A stretch of 64,000 nucleotides of DNA, taken from IMG/VR virus record IMGVR_UViG_3300035158_000183, positions 110,035 through 174,034 of that record. The stretch is one strand, 5' to 3'. This document shows, piece after piece, positions 1 through 10,026 of this stretch (the first letter of the stretch is position 1; each line of letters opens with the position of its first letter). The notes beneath the pieces are model-generated. The model made no database searches and was not told where the DNA came from. It saw only the letters and a program-made list of their open reading frames with translations. Position numbers and translations under genes: made by a program. This stretch comes from a virus.

Positions 1-2194
1 CACGGTCAGCAGTTGCTGCGTTCAGGCTACTGACTCCCATGATACGAGCTGGATCCTCTAAAAAGCTTCGGGCCACAGCCTCGCTTCCAGCCAGTGTGCC
101 GGCATCTATCTTGCCAGCGGTTATGAGAGACATAGCCTCCATCTGCTGAGTCAGCTGGGCCATTAGGTTACGTTGGACCAGCTTGCCAGACCACATAGCC
201 TGCACGGCCTGTCCGCCTATCTCTGTAGGTGCGCCGGCTACCCCGAGCATGCCAGCTAATTCTTTCTGCGTTTGAGCCCTACCCATGAACTTAATATCTT
301 CACTGAAAAATTTCCACCACTTATCTCGACCTATGCGGTGCCGTTCGCGTACGTACACCGTAGCGGCATGATCGTCCGTAAGTTCGGCTGCAATAACTTC
401 AGCAGCTTCCCCGCCTGCTTGAGCCTCTGCCCATAGCGGTGCGCCAGTGTGGCGCTCAACTCCTATAAACCCTTCTTGTCCTATAGGAGTAGCGAATTCT
501 CGCACTTCTCCGATGCGAGCACCCTTAAGCTTAGCCAGTATCTCTTCATTCACCCTGAGGCCTTCTCGTAGGTTTATCTTCTTTGCTACAACACGCTCAT
601 ACTCCATCATATCGGCTGCTTGCTCTGCGATAAGTCCCTCTTCCAGGAACATTCTCTTGTTCAGTTCCTCAGCGAGAAAGTTTCCTTCGACCATTCCTCT
701 CTGTAGGGCCTGCTTCTCGTTAGCAGTCTTGGCATAGAACGTTACTAGCTGAGGAGCAGTATAAGCCTCGGCTGCCGTAGCCGCATGTCCACCGTGTACC
801 ATTCTCTGATAGGCTGGGCCCTGAATCTTGCGTTCTAACCGGCTATAGTATTCGCCAAAAGTACCAGCGAATGGTGTGGCCTTAGCCTTAGCTTCCGCCG
901 TGACACCCCACTCTCCCCTAATAAACTGGAAAGGTTGTTGTTCAGTACCCACTAAACGGCCTAGTGGGCCATATAGCTCTTCGGCAGGTGTCATACGCTC
1001 GTGCACGCCTGCCATAAATACACCTCTGGCTACGGGATCCGGACCGCCAACAGGCCACAACTGCCGTCCGCCTGCTGCAGCTTCCTCCACCATCTTTCCG
1101 CGTAATTCTTCAGTCATTTTGCCTGCATACACTGCTTGCTGGCCCAACATCCGTGCTCTAGCCCTGCCTCCAGAAGGCAGCACTGCTTCAGGCAAGGACC
1201 AAACTGCCATTGCTCTGTGTGATGCGTCCCGGTCATGAAGAGCTTCTATGATTCGATGATTTATCTCAATTACTGTGTTCTTAACACCTGTAGTGGTCTT
1301 CTGTCTGGATATGGCGTTGGCCAGAAGATCTACGTACTCATCAGCATAGTTGCGTATAGCTCCTGTCTCACCATAGGCACGCCGGGTTCTATATCTGGCT
1401 GTGAGTCGCTGTCCGCCATAGGCCATCCCTGCACCCTCTAGCGGAATATTTATAGCTTCTCTTCCGATAGCCGCTCTTAGTACAGGAACTTCAGCAAACT
1501 TACCGCCACCTAGTGCTTCCCGGACCATCTCCACACCACGCCAGTCTATCTCCCCGCCAGCTTTGCGCATAGCTTCATCCAGCCTCTCCTGTATGGCCAC
1601 GGCTTTGGGAAAGTCTTGAATAGGTTTTACTGGTCTGTCAATGGTCGTGCCCACAAACTCGCCCGGTGATATGGCTGCCTCCGCTCTGGCCGCCCATGGA
1701 GTGCGTCCGCCTAGAGTGGGATCTGCTGTTAGAGACCGCAGGCGCCCAGCAAAGACATCAGCATCACCCAGCAAATCCTGAATCTCAGCAGCAGCTTGCC
1801 CATAAGCCTTCTTGTATGTAGACTGGCCCATGATATTTTGGAAAGCTGTGTAAGCTTCCTCTTCACTATAACGGCCACCTGCCATAATAGCTTCATAGGC
1901 GGCAGCGGCTATATCATGCTGCAGCACCTTGCCGCCTGGGCCAATCTTGGATAGCTCGTGAATAGCCAGATCTGATGTGTCCACCGTGCTCTTGATGGTG
2001 CGTTGCAGGTTGAACCCACCCATACCAGGTACTCTTGCCGCTACTTCGCCAGCAATATCTCTGGGCATTGTAGTGAAAAGACCCCTGAGAGCGGGATGGG
2101 CCCGGTACAAACCTACGCCAGCACCTCCCAGCAGAGCTGCACCTGCAGTAAACCCCCAGAGTGGTGAACGTTCTTGATAATTGTTATCTGGCAT
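1..2194 (-). CDS. Large virion-type protein, C-terminus beyond window
   Basis: An uninterrupted minus-strand frame runs from an ATG at 2194 off the left edge (731 complete codons visible). Its ATG overlaps the TAA of the upstream 2,610-residue ORF (TAATG), so the two are probably translationally coupled. A glycine/alanine-rich hydrophobic stretch lies near residues 8-32. The rest is hydrophilic, rich in Ala, Glu and Arg, and resembles the helical style of the neighbouring giant protein. I do not recognise a catalytic motif. Position downstream of the tail genes suggests a virion or tail/ejection protein. The true length is unknown. Confidence 0.75.
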   Translation of the reverse strand, partial: MPDNNYQERSPLWGFTAGAALLGGAGVGLYRAHPALRGLFTTMPRDIAGEVAARVPGMGGFNLQRTIKSTVDTSDLAIHELSKIGPGGKVLQHDIAAAAYEAIMAGGRYSEEEAYTAFQNIMGQSTYKKAYGQAAAEIQDLLGDADVFAGRLRSLTADPTLGGRTPWAARAEAAISPGEFVGTTIDRPVKPIQDFPKAVAIQERLDEAMRKAGGEIDWRGVEMVREALGGGKFAEVPVLRAAIGREAINIPLEGAGMAYGGQRLTARYRTRRAYGETGAIRNYADEYVDLLANAISRQKTTTGVKNTVIEINHRIIEALHDRDASHRAMAVWSLPEAVLPSGGRARARMLGQQAVYAGKMTEELRGKMVEEAAAGGRQLWPVGGPDPVARGVFMAGVHERMTPAEELYGPLGRLVGTEQQPFQFIRGEWGVTAEAKAKATPFAGTFGEYYSRLERKIQGPAYQRMVHGGHAATAAEAYTAPQLVTFYAKTANEKQALQRGMVEGNFLAEELNKRMFLEEGLIAEQAADMMEYERVVAKKINLREGLRVNEEILAKLKGARIGEVREFATPIGQEGFIGVERHTGAPLWAEAQAGGEAAEVIAAELTDDHAATVYVRERHRIGRDKWWKFFSEDIKFMGRAQTQKELAGMLGVAGAPTEIGGQAVQAMWSGKLVQRNLMAQLTQQMEAMSLITAGKIDAGTLAGSEAVARSFLEDPARIMGVSSLNAATADR

Positions 2195-5100
2195 TACCTA
2201 ACTCCCATCCTCTTGTGGGTTTCTCGCACTAATTCATCTCTAGAGTCAACGATTTCAATATCATACTCATCCGGTCCTTTAGTAGCCAGACCACACCGCA
2301 TCACCCTGCTGCCACTACCTCCATGGACCTTGGCTAGTGTTTCAGCATTCAGCTTGTGTATCATAACATCTTCTAGCTCAGCACGGGCTTGCATATCTCG
2401 TATAAGGTCTTCATTAATATACGGTTTTCTAGCTAGGGCTCGCTTCCGAGCACCCCAAAGATCGAACTCATGATGGTCGAGTCCGGCCATCTGCACATAC
2501 TGAAGCTTAACATCCTCCATATCAACTGATGGACTATTATGATAGATTCCAATTGGAGAACAATACATGTGCTGGTCTTCAACTTCAAAATCGAGCACCG
2601 TGCCTTCGTATTGGGATCTTTCAATGGTCTCTACTCGATAAGCTATAAAGTTTTCACCTACTATAGCTGAAAGAGAAGAGCTAAGTGACTCTACTGCATA
2701 TTGGGCTTTACCATTTCTCTTCTTTGGCCCATGCAAACTAGCAGGAATACCTTGTGCCTCATATAGCCGTTTGGCCATATAGCATAATTGTCTATTAGCA
2801 AGAATAAGTCTCCCCCGCTCATCTTTAGAAGCATCCCCTGTATTAAGGCCATCTAATAAAGCTGCTTGGCTCTTCTGAGTAATATTCTCTAACCAAGAAG
2901 GAGAATATTTTTGATCACAATATCTACCTACCCAATGATTAATAAGCCAACCGAAAATACTATTTGCTACTACTAAATATGCGCTTTCACTCTTAGGCTT
3001 CTTCTTAAATCTGATGATGCTATCTAATCCAAATTTATCTTTAATGATTTTTTGAGCTAATTCTAGAATTGGGACTTCATCTATATGCGCTGTAAACTGT
3101 ACTCCTCTCATTCTGTCTCCAACAGCCCATGTGTTCCCTCCTGCTAAGTAATAGCCAATTAACCAACAAGTAGCTTCATCTAATTTGATAAATCTATTGA
3201 TTGGTTTAATTCTTCCTGTCTTCGGACGTAAAGTATCATCAAGTATCAGAGTATTGTTTGGAAAACAATTAAGCTTACCAATATCTATTACTGGATCTTC
3301 ATCAGTATGTTTTAGTAAAGGAATAGGCAAGTACGTATTTGTTGTAAGTTTACCTATAGGCATCCATTTAGCAGAATAAGATTCATAATGCTTTGTAGTA
3401 CAGAAATTACATTTCCACATTGTTGTTGCATGCGTGCATACAGATTCAGGCTTTAAATTGTATTTGCATCGTTCAGTCTGAATCCCAAGCACAATATGAT
3501 TCTCTGTTGCTGCCATACAATAAACACTGTTGTGATGAGTTTTAACAATTATAATATCTTCATTTGTCTGTCTCTCAAAAACTTGTTTCACTTGGTTTTC
3601 TCCTTGCAAGGTAGTTAAAGACTGATCTAATTTTACGTCACTTGCATGGAGAATTCTACCATCTGATGTTAAGATATCTTGTTTCGGAGGAACACACCAC
3701 CCTAGCCAGTCTGCGCCTGGCAAGGAGTGGGTTTTGAAGTATTCCTTAGCCTTAAGTTCGCGTATCCATTCATCAAATGGGATCTTTCCATCTGTCTCGG
3801 CTCGCCACTGCTCTTCCATCTCCGGTGTGGCCCCGAAGCCTTCGGTCTTGCGCATAAGAGCAGTCGTAATTAGTGTCTGCTCATCTTCCTTGGTGGCTAT
3901 ACCCGCCTGCTCCTTAGCTCTAGCAGCTCCTGCTTCCTGTTGTAACCACTTGGACATATACAGCCGTTGTTCATTCTCAGGTATCAGGGACAGTATCTCC
4001 TCGCGCTCTTCTGGTGATCTGGCACCTGTGAAAGCAGCAAAGAAGTCACGCTCTCTGCGCGGCAAGGCCCTCATAGCAGCCACTGGTGACCCGAAGACGT
4101 CCAGCCCGAACATGGTCCGCTGCTGGAGTTCCTGTTCCTCCCTCACATCTGACCACCTATTATTGTGGCGCGCAATACGTTCTGCACGCTCTGCCTTCAC
4201 CCAATCCAGCATATCGAAATATTCATTAATGTCACGACGTTGGCGAATTTGTTCAGGAATTCTGTTGAAACCTATAGCGTGTAGTGCCATGTCGGCTGCT
4301 GGCTGTAGAAAGTTCTCCACAGGACGATTCCAAAATGCTGCCTGGGTGCCAATAGCCTCTGAAGCTATGTACTCCTCAATGGCTGATCGTTGTCTGATAA
4401 GCTTGGATGCCGGAGACATAGGCGTTAGATACTCCATAGGGGTCTCAATACCATGCAAGATAGTCTCGCTCATGCGTCCAGCCAAACGCTCAGCAGGAGT
4501 AAATCTTAGCTGCTCGAATTCATCGCGTAGCTCCTTGGCCTCGGCATACTTCTGCTCCGCCAGGACTTGCCCGTAGTCCTGGTCGCCCATCATGGCTACA
4601 GCCTTCATGCGGCTGCCGCGCTTGGTCACATCATAGCGGCGGGACTCCATCTGAGGAGCCTTGATAGTAATCTTCTGCCCCTCAAAGTGCTCAGTGGCGA
4701 AGTCCATTGCCTTCTGCATGTTGGTGATGGCGCCCACGCCCTGCAGCTCGATAACCATGTCGCCGAATTCTGCTGCCTTGATACGACGTGGATCTAAGAC
4801 CTCTGTGACGGTGATATCCCTGGTGCCTAGTAGCTCTGGTCTGAAGCGATACTCAGTTATCTTGCGGCGCTGCTTCCTGGACTTGACCTGTTCCTCAACA
4901 GTTCTGACTAGCTGCTTATCTTGATCCGATAGCCTACCAAAGTTTCGCTTAGCCTTCTGTAGCGTCCACTTATATTCGTCTGACCACATAGCCACATCGC
5001 CCAGGATTTTAAGGCGGTGGACGAGTGGATACTCCTCTGGGTGGACCCCAGCTACCTCAGGATGCAGAGCCTCGTACCCAGGACCCGGCAGTCTGATTTC

Positions 5101-8100
5101 AGCTTCCTTGATCTTCTGGAATGGATTGCCATACTTCAGATCTAAGAAGTAGTCTTCGGGCATCCAGGACGGCATGGTATTCTTTAGAGGGTTATAGGTC
5201 TCAAGATAGCTTCTGGTGCGCGGAATAAAACGTCTCACTGGCTCCGAGTTGTGCAGAAGTAAATAATCCCCAACAAAACAATGAGACTCTTCAACTTCTA
5301 TATCAAAAACTTTAACTCCCGTGGCAGGCTCGGCTTTTACATTTCTAACTGAGTAATATAAAAACCCATCCTGAGTAAACTGCCTACCATTAGAGTGTTC
5401 GAAACTTTCTTCCCAATCATTGTCGAGAATAATGCGGCAATATCTATCATGTTGGTCTTTGCTAAACTTAAGATAGGATCTAAGAGTTGGCTTGCGTTGT
5501 TCGCCCTGCGGATATTGATTGTTAGGTTTGGGAATTTCCAAGTAGTCATCTGTCACTGTGGCAAATACACCAAGTCTTGCCAGGACAATCCAAAGATCTC
5601 GCACTAGCCGATTAGACTTACTAGTAAACCCTCCTGAGTATTTCTCTTTATTACTCCACCCATCGCCACCAATTAAACCAGCAATTAGCTTAGGCAATAA
5701 AGAGATGGGCAGATCAATAAGCCACGCCAATTTCTTAGTGCCGGCATCGGTGCCGAATTGCTTAAGCCATCGTGCTAAAGGAATATTGTGTAGCCTTAAA
5801 GCACAACTTCCTTGTTCGGGTTTCGTAGATATGTTATAGCTAAATCCAAATCTGGCTGTGTATATTTCGCCCAAAATATGAGCTATATCCAGCTCTTCTA
5901 AAGCAAGAGTAAAAGTAATATCTCCAGCCTGTGGGTCAGCACTACCCTCAGCAATCCACCACCCCACAAACCAAGCAAGATCACGACCGAATACAACCTT
6001 ACGTGGAGTTCTTTTGGGAGAGTGCTTTTTCCGGTATGAATTTAATGCTTCCTTCGCATATTGATCGGGAACGATTTCTCTTAAATCTTTCCGAGACATA
6101 AGGGGATTATTCTCTAGTGCTTCTATAGCTTTGGCAAAATGTTTAGTGGCCCTAGAATAGATATAGTCGTCTGTCACCGTTGCTGTAGAAGCAGCGTAGG
6201 GACCAAAATCTATAGATATATCTTCGGAAGTAATACCACCGGGCAGCGGCATTACCACAAAATCATTTGGCTCAATAGCATCAGCTCGAACCCATTGCCA
6301 CGCAATCTCTGTGTCACACAATCCACAAACACTGCAATGTTTCTTAGGGCTATGTGGGGTGCATGGTCTGGCATGACTATCTCTACAGGGAATACGTTTA
6401 TAAACAGCAACAGGGTGATTCCCCGTAACTCTTACCGTCTTATTACCAACCCTGGTATTGATAGTAATCATCTGTTCGTCGGAGCCGCAGATCCTTTCAA
6501 AAACATTAAGTACTTGCTTTGTCTTCATACGGTGATCATAAACAGCATCACCTACTTGAATATCCTCGATGTTCTTCAGGCCATCCGGAGTAAAAACCTT
6601 CTCTCCGGCAGGTAAGCATGCACCTAGCGCACCACCCACATTGAGATGGCTCCATAGCCAGTACTCAGATCCGGTCTCCTTGCCCATGACGCCTAATGTT
6701 TGTAGGTTCTGGAAGAACTCCTCCCTACCCGTCATGGCATGCTCAATAGCTCCCTCAGCAAAACCGACAAGACCTACAGCCTCACGTCTGCGGTACATAA
6801 GCTCGTTGAACAACTGGCTACCTTCTTCGGGTACTACCGGCGCTCCAGGACGCAAGCCCCCAAGCTCATACGCTGGCTCGGTTTCCTTGCGGACATCCGG
6901 TCGATGTACATACTCTCCCTCATCTAGCATCCATTCCTCAGGACGTATTAGCTTGCGAGGCTTGAGAGCTTTGCCCACTGTTGCCGCAACAAGAGGACCG
7001 AAAAATGGTACATCTTTACCGTAAGTGCCTGCAAGCGGGGCCGGCCGCTCATACTGATATTTTCTTTCGTAGTGGTACTTCCACTCGTCTGACCCGAACA
7101 GGGCCTTTAATGGATGGAGCCATGGGTCGTGTTCCCACTTCTCTTCTTCAGTACCATACATGCCCTTCTGGAATGCTCTGGTCCGCAACCTCTCCATGAA
7201 GTGAGGGCGGTAGTATTCTATGCGGCCACCCTCGTAAGGAGTAGAATTGTGCACCAAGAATGTACCCGCCTGGAATAGATGATCCGGGTGATCTACTTCG
7301 AAGTCATAGACAATATCATCATAATCTTCTGTTTCTATCGCGCAAATAACAGAGTAAAGTTTAGAATTACAAACTTTATAGAAATATGGAATCCTACCTG
7401 GAGTCCACTTGATCCTATGCCTCCCCCTATAATCATTCTTCTCAAACTTACAAAGATAAGGATATTCTCCTAAGTTTAACAATATAGAGAATATTGCATC
7501 AAGAAGCCCTCGTCTACAAGAAGAGATAACACAGGTTCTTTGATCTAGATGTCCATCTCCACGCCGATAACCCTCAACCAATTGTTCTTTAAAAGCTTTT
7601 GGTGCAGACATAAATACTTGTGGAAATATTTTGTCTTGTTGGCGCTCGCTATTATAAAACAGCTCAAAGAACATTCTGGCAAGCAAAGAACTGCAGATCC
7701 TTACGACCCAACAGCCTTCGTTTGTTTTCTTCTTGCCTTTCTTAAACCTTACTGTTGGTGTAATGCCAAATTCTTTCTCAGATATAGAGACAACATCATC
7801 AACTATCCATCGTTCTGATTTAGCGTGAACAGTTTCTATCATGTGGGGAATATCATTCTTATAAGAAATATTGCCTTCTGCTAAGAAGTAACCGAATAGA
7901 CGGCCTAGTTCTGGTGTTAATGTTACAACTCTAGGGATTGAAGCCCCCCTAGATCTTTGAACCTTGCCACTATACCAATTCTTCTGTGCGGGGAGAAGAA
8001 TATCTTCACAGATTAAGAAAAGACCAGTCTTTATCAAATCTTCAGAAATAAGCTCAGTTGATGTTTCCTTTAGCTGTGGGATAGGTATCTCTACTCTGTC

Positions 8101-10026
8101 GTTTACTCGAAGCCCTTTCGCTTCTACTTCAACAATTTCTTCTCCTCTAAGAACCGGAACCTTATGATTCCCTGTTAGCTTGGTCTCTGTAATCCAACTA
8201 GCTCTTGTTTTGAATTTGATAATATTACCAGAAAACTTTCTTGTAAATATATTGACGACCTTAGCCTCTTCGCCATCTCTGCCTATTAAGACATCACCAA
8301 TACGAACTTCATGGGCTTCCTTAAATGTTCCGGCATAACACATTGGAATCATTGAGGAATTCGCCAAGCACCTCCCGAACTCCCACCACCTACCCTTCCT
8401 GATGGGCACTTCCTTCTCACCAGAGTAAATTGCCTCCAGCTCCTCGGAAGTCTCAGTAGTACCCAGCAAGTTGAGTCCAGGTATAGCCGCCATTAGATTG
8501 CCAGAAAGCAGTCCCATGCCAGTGCTAAGGGCGCCCCAGGCTGCCACTCCACCTAGAAACCCTAGAGCCATTGGGTGCCTAGCCTTAGCAAGCAATCTAC
8601 CCCCGGGTAGTTTCTTGACAGCTTTACCCAGCTTAGACTCCCATACGGCGTCAGCTATCTTATCAACATGTTCTTTACGCAGATCTTCAGTAATATCTGC
8701 GAAGGCACGCTCGGGGCCTGCTGCGTGGCGTTGCCGAACTGCTGCACCCAATAAACCACCATAGCCGGCCAGGCCCCCCGCCAGCATACCTACGCCACCG
8801 AACCCTACGGCAGTCTTAAGGGATACCAGCCCAGGTGTCACAGCTTCCTGTTCTCGCAATGATTCTGATAGACCCAAAGCTTCTGATGCTCTTGCCCGTG
8901 CAAGGTTCAAATCAGTAAACATAGAAGCGACGCCGTAGAATAGACCTTCATCAAATCTAGGGGCTAGGGCCGTATAGAGACCGGTTGCCGCCCCAATAGC
9001 CAGACCAGCAGGTCTAAACATTTGTCCTGGTCGCTTGAACAGAAAGGCGCCAGCTGCGGCACCACCGGCAGTACCAAGGGCTGGTGCCCAAGCACTACCT
9101 TCCGCCCTCAAATAATCGTAATATTCTAGACCCTTATACGCAGCGGCCAGTCCTAAACCTTTCATCATATACCGGCCGGCCATCTGCATAGCAGAGCCAG
9201 GCTGGACCTTCATGCTGCTGACCACAGGTATACGATTTAGGATAGGAAACACCTCGAACGGCTTCGAGAGTAGCATGTTAAGACGGCCCGCCGTAGTAGC
9301 CGCCTTGGCACGCATCAGCTTCCCAAGTATTTCACCCTTAGCCACTCGGCGCTGCATCTTCTCACTGAGCTGTATATCTTTACCAAAAATCCTAATCTTC
9401 TCGCGGAACTTGGCTCCCAATATCAGCTTGCGACGTCTCTCCGAAGGAGCCATCTCATCCAGCCACTCCTTGTAGTCTATCGGGAGATCTAGCATCTCAT
9501 ATTCGCTTCTTAATAGAGCCTCATTGAGTGACTGATATTCTCCTAGTTTGGTCTTGCTAAGCCGTGCGTAGTAGTCGGCAATGGCAGAACCCTTCTGAGT
9601 GCCTGCAGTGATCTGCAGCCCCATCCCGATAGCTTTACTCTCGCGCGTTACATCACCAAATATCGCACCGGTACGCTCCATCGTCAGACCGCCACCTGTA
9701 CCAAAGATATTTCGGAGATATCCTCCGTACTGGCCTGCAGCCTTCAGCTGGGCCTCTGGCAGATCTATTCTAGACCAGGTTTCTAGGGGCGATAGGAACT
9801 CAGAGATACGGAAGGTTCTGAGTATAGCTGCAGGGAAGGCTGTCTCGGCTGTTCTAATTCCCTGTAGGTAAACATCCCACAGTCTCCCGCCACCGTAAGG
9901 TATAAATCCAGACGCCATTATACCTGCACTAGCGAATCCCAGTTTAGCTAGCGGGGATAGTGTCTCGCTTGGTTGTGGGGGCTGTGGCCCGAAGGCTGTT
10001 ATCGGATCAGCTGGCAATAATTTCAC
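2194..10026 (-). CDS. Giant virion protein in tape-measure position, interrupted by three inteins
   Basis: This 2,610-residue ORF starts with GTG at 10026, overlapping the previous stop as GTGA. Three inteins occupy residues 553-927, 1137-1593 and 2111-2497. Splicing would leave a protein of about 1,391 residues (exteins 552, 209, 517 and 113). All three splice junctions have Cys at intein position 1 and Asn|Ser at the exit. Extein 1 has several Gly/Ala-rich hydrophobic segments (about residues 285-355, 400-430 and 485-520) that could insert into membranes. The second and third exteins are charged and helical, with proline/tryptophan-rich conserved-looking patches around the splice sites (WEFGR|STPYEGG, LGA|SEPVRRF, GW|SPSVDM). 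It follows two genes in tail-chaperone position, where a tape measure is expected, but it lacks the long coiled-coil repeat of typical tape measures, so an ejected or tail-interior protein is an alternative. Confidence 0.8.
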   Translation of the reverse strand: MKLLPADPITAFGPQPPQPSETLSPLAKLGFASAGIMASGFIPYGGGRLWDVYLQGIRTAETAFPAAILRTFRISEFLSPLETWSRIDLPEAQLKAAGQYGGYLRNIFGTGGGLTMERTGAIFGDVTRESKAIGMGLQITAGTQKGSAIADYYARLSKTKLGEYQSLNEALLRSEYEMLDLPIDYKEWLDEMAPSERRRKLILGAKFREKIRIFGKDIQLSEKMQRRVAKGEILGKLMRAKAATTAGRLNMLLSKPFEVFPILNRIPVVSSMKVQPGSAMQMAGRYMMKGLGLAAAYKGLEYYDYLRAEGSAWAPALGTAGGAAAGAFLFKRPGQMFRPAGLAIGAATGLYTALAPRFDEGLFYGVASMFTDLNLARARASEALGLSESLREQEAVTPGLVSLKTAVGFGGVGMLAGGLAGYGGLLGAAVRQRHAAGPERAFADITEDLRKEHVDKIADAVWESKLGKAVKKLPGGRLLAKARHPMALGFLGGVAAWGALSTGMGLLSGNLMAAIPGLNLLGTTETSEELEAIYSGEKEVPIRKGRWWEFGRCLANSSMIPMCYAGTFKEAHEVRIGDVLIGRDGEEAKVVNIFTRKFSGNIIKFKTRASWITETKLTGNHKVPVLRGEEIVEVEAKGLRVNDRVEIPIPQLKETSTELISEDLIKTGLFLICEDILLPAQKNWYSGKVQRSRGASIPRVVTLTPELGRLFGYFLAEGNISYKNDIPHMIETVHAKSERWIVDDVVSISEKEFGITPTVRFKKGKKKTNEGCWVVRICSSLLARMFFELFYNSERQQDKIFPQVFMSAPKAFKEQLVEGYRRGDGHLDQRTCVISSCRRGLLDAIFSILLNLGEYPYLCKFEKNDYRGRHRIKWTPGRIPYFYKVCNSKLYSVICAIETEDYDDIVYDFEVDHPDHLFQAGTFLVHNSTPYEGGRIEYYRPHFMERLRTRAFQKGMYGTEEEKWEHDPWLHPLKALFGSDEWKYHYERKYQYERPAPLAGTYGKDVPFFGPLVAATVGKALKPRKLIRPEEWMLDEGEYVHRPDVRKETEPAYELGGLRPGAPVVPEEGSQLFNELMYRRREAVGLVGFAEGAIEHAMTGREEFFQNLQTLGVMGKETGSEYWLWSHLNVGGALGACLPAGEKVFTPDGLKNIEDIQVGDAVYDHRMKTKQVLNVFERICGSDEQMITINTRVGNKTVRVTGNHPVAVYKRIPCRDSHARPCTPHSPKKHCSVCGLCDTEIAWQWVRADAIEPNDFVVMPLPGGITSEDISIDFGPYAASTATVTDDYIYSRATKHFAKAIEALENNPLMSRKDLREIVPDQYAKEALNSYRKKHSPKRTPRKVVFGRDLAWFVGWWIAEGSADPQAGDITFTLALEELDIAHILGEIYTARFGFSYNISTKPEQGSCALRLHNIPLARWLKQFGTDAGTKKLAWLIDLPISLLPKLIAGLIGGDGWSNKEKYSGGFTSKSNRLVRDLWIVLARLGVFATVTDDYLEIPKPNNQYPQGEQRKPTLRSYLKFSKDQHDRYCRIILDNDWEESFEHSNGRQFTQDGFLYYSVRNVKAEPATGVKVFDIEVEESHCFVGDYLLLHNSEPVRRFIPRTRSYLETYNPLKNTMPSWMPEDYFLDLKYGNPFQKIKEAEIRLPGPGYEALHPEVAGVHPEEYPLVHRLKILGDVAMWSDEYKWTLQKAKRNFGRLSDQDKQLVRTVEEQVKSRKQRRKITEYRFRPELLGTRDITVTEVLDPRRIKAAEFGDMVIELQGVGAITNMQKAMDFATEHFEGQKITIKAPQMESRRYDVTKRGSRMKAVAMMGDQDYGQVLAEQKYAEAKELRDEFEQLRFTPAERLAGRMSETILHGIETPMEYLTPMSPASKLIRQRSAIEEYIASEAIGTQAAFWNRPVENFLQPAADMALHAIGFNRIPEQIRQRRDINEYFDMLDWVKAERAERIARHNNRWSDVREEQELQQRTMFGLDVFGSPVAAMRALPRRERDFFAAFTGARSPEEREEILSLIPENEQRLYMSKWLQQEAGAARAKEQAGIATKEDEQTLITTALMRKTEGFGATPEMEEQWRAETDGKIPFDEWIRELKAKEYFKTHSLPGADWLGWCVPPKQDILTSDGRILHASDVKLDQSLTTLQGENQVKQVFERQTNEDIIIVKTHHNSVYCMAATENHIVLGIQTERCKYNLKPESVCTHATTMWKCNFCTTKHYESYSAKWMPIGKLTTNTYLPIPLLKHTDEDPVIDIGKLNCFPNNTLILDDTLRPKTGRIKPINRFIKLDEATCWLIGYYLAGGNTWAVGDRMRGVQFTAHIDEVPILELAQKIIKDKFGLDSIIRFKKKPKSESAYLVVANSIFGWLINHWVGRYCDQKYSPSWLENITQKSQAALLDGLNTGDASKDERGRLILANRQLCYMAKRLYEAQGIPASLHGPKKRNGKAQYAVESLSSSLSAIVGENFIAYRVETIERSQYEGTVLDFEVEDQHMYCSPIGIYHNSPSVDMEDVKLQYVQMAGLDHHEFDLWGARKRALARKPYINEDLIRDMQARAELEDVMIHKLNAETLAKVHGGSGSRVMRCGLATKGPDEYDIEIVDSRDELVRETHKRMGVR
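2536..3696 (-). mobile_element. Intein 3 of the giant protein (degenerate LAGLIDADG, 387 aa)
   Basis: The element covers residues 2111-2497. It starts CVPPKQDILTSDG, block B is TENH, and it ends PIGIYHN followed by Ser, so the splicing core looks intact. The first endonuclease motif reads LIGYYLAGGN, with Gly where the acidic metal ligand is expected. The second is LLDGLNTGDAS. A Cys cluster (CTH...CNFC) sits near residues 87-99 of the intein. The homing function may therefore be decaying while splicing is preserved. Confidence 0.9.
5248..6618 (-). mobile_element. Intein 2 of the giant protein (LAGLIDADG type, 457 aa)
   Basis: The element covers residues 1137-1593. It begins CLPAGEKVFTPDG with IQVGDAVYD after it. 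Block B is VTGNHPV, and the C-terminus is DYLLLHN followed by Ser. LAGLIDADG motifs are WFVGWWIAEGS and LIAGLIGGDG. A Cys-rich insertion near intein residues 78-101 (CRD, PC, HCSVCGLC) looks like a zinc-binding finger, as found in some homing-endonuclease inteins. All splicing residues are present. Confidence 0.93.
7246..8370 (-). mobile_element. Intein 1 of the giant protein (LAGLIDADG type, 375 aa)
   Basis: The element covers residues 553-927 of the ORF. Block A starts at Cys553 (CLANSSMIPM), followed by the VRIGDVLIG element. Block B carries the T-x-x-H motif (TGNHKV). Two LAGLIDADG motifs are visible, LFGYFLAEGN and LVEGYRRGDG, both retaining the acidic residue. The end reads FLVHN followed by Ser, a canonical block G with penultimate His. 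The DNA is visibly more A+T-rich than the flanking extein. Splicing and homing both look potentially functional. Confidence 0.93.

Noticed and set aside
3734-4576. Plus-strand ORF of 280 codons within the giant gene
   Set aside because: Ser/Arg-rich shadow frame lying fully inside a well supported minus-strand gene.
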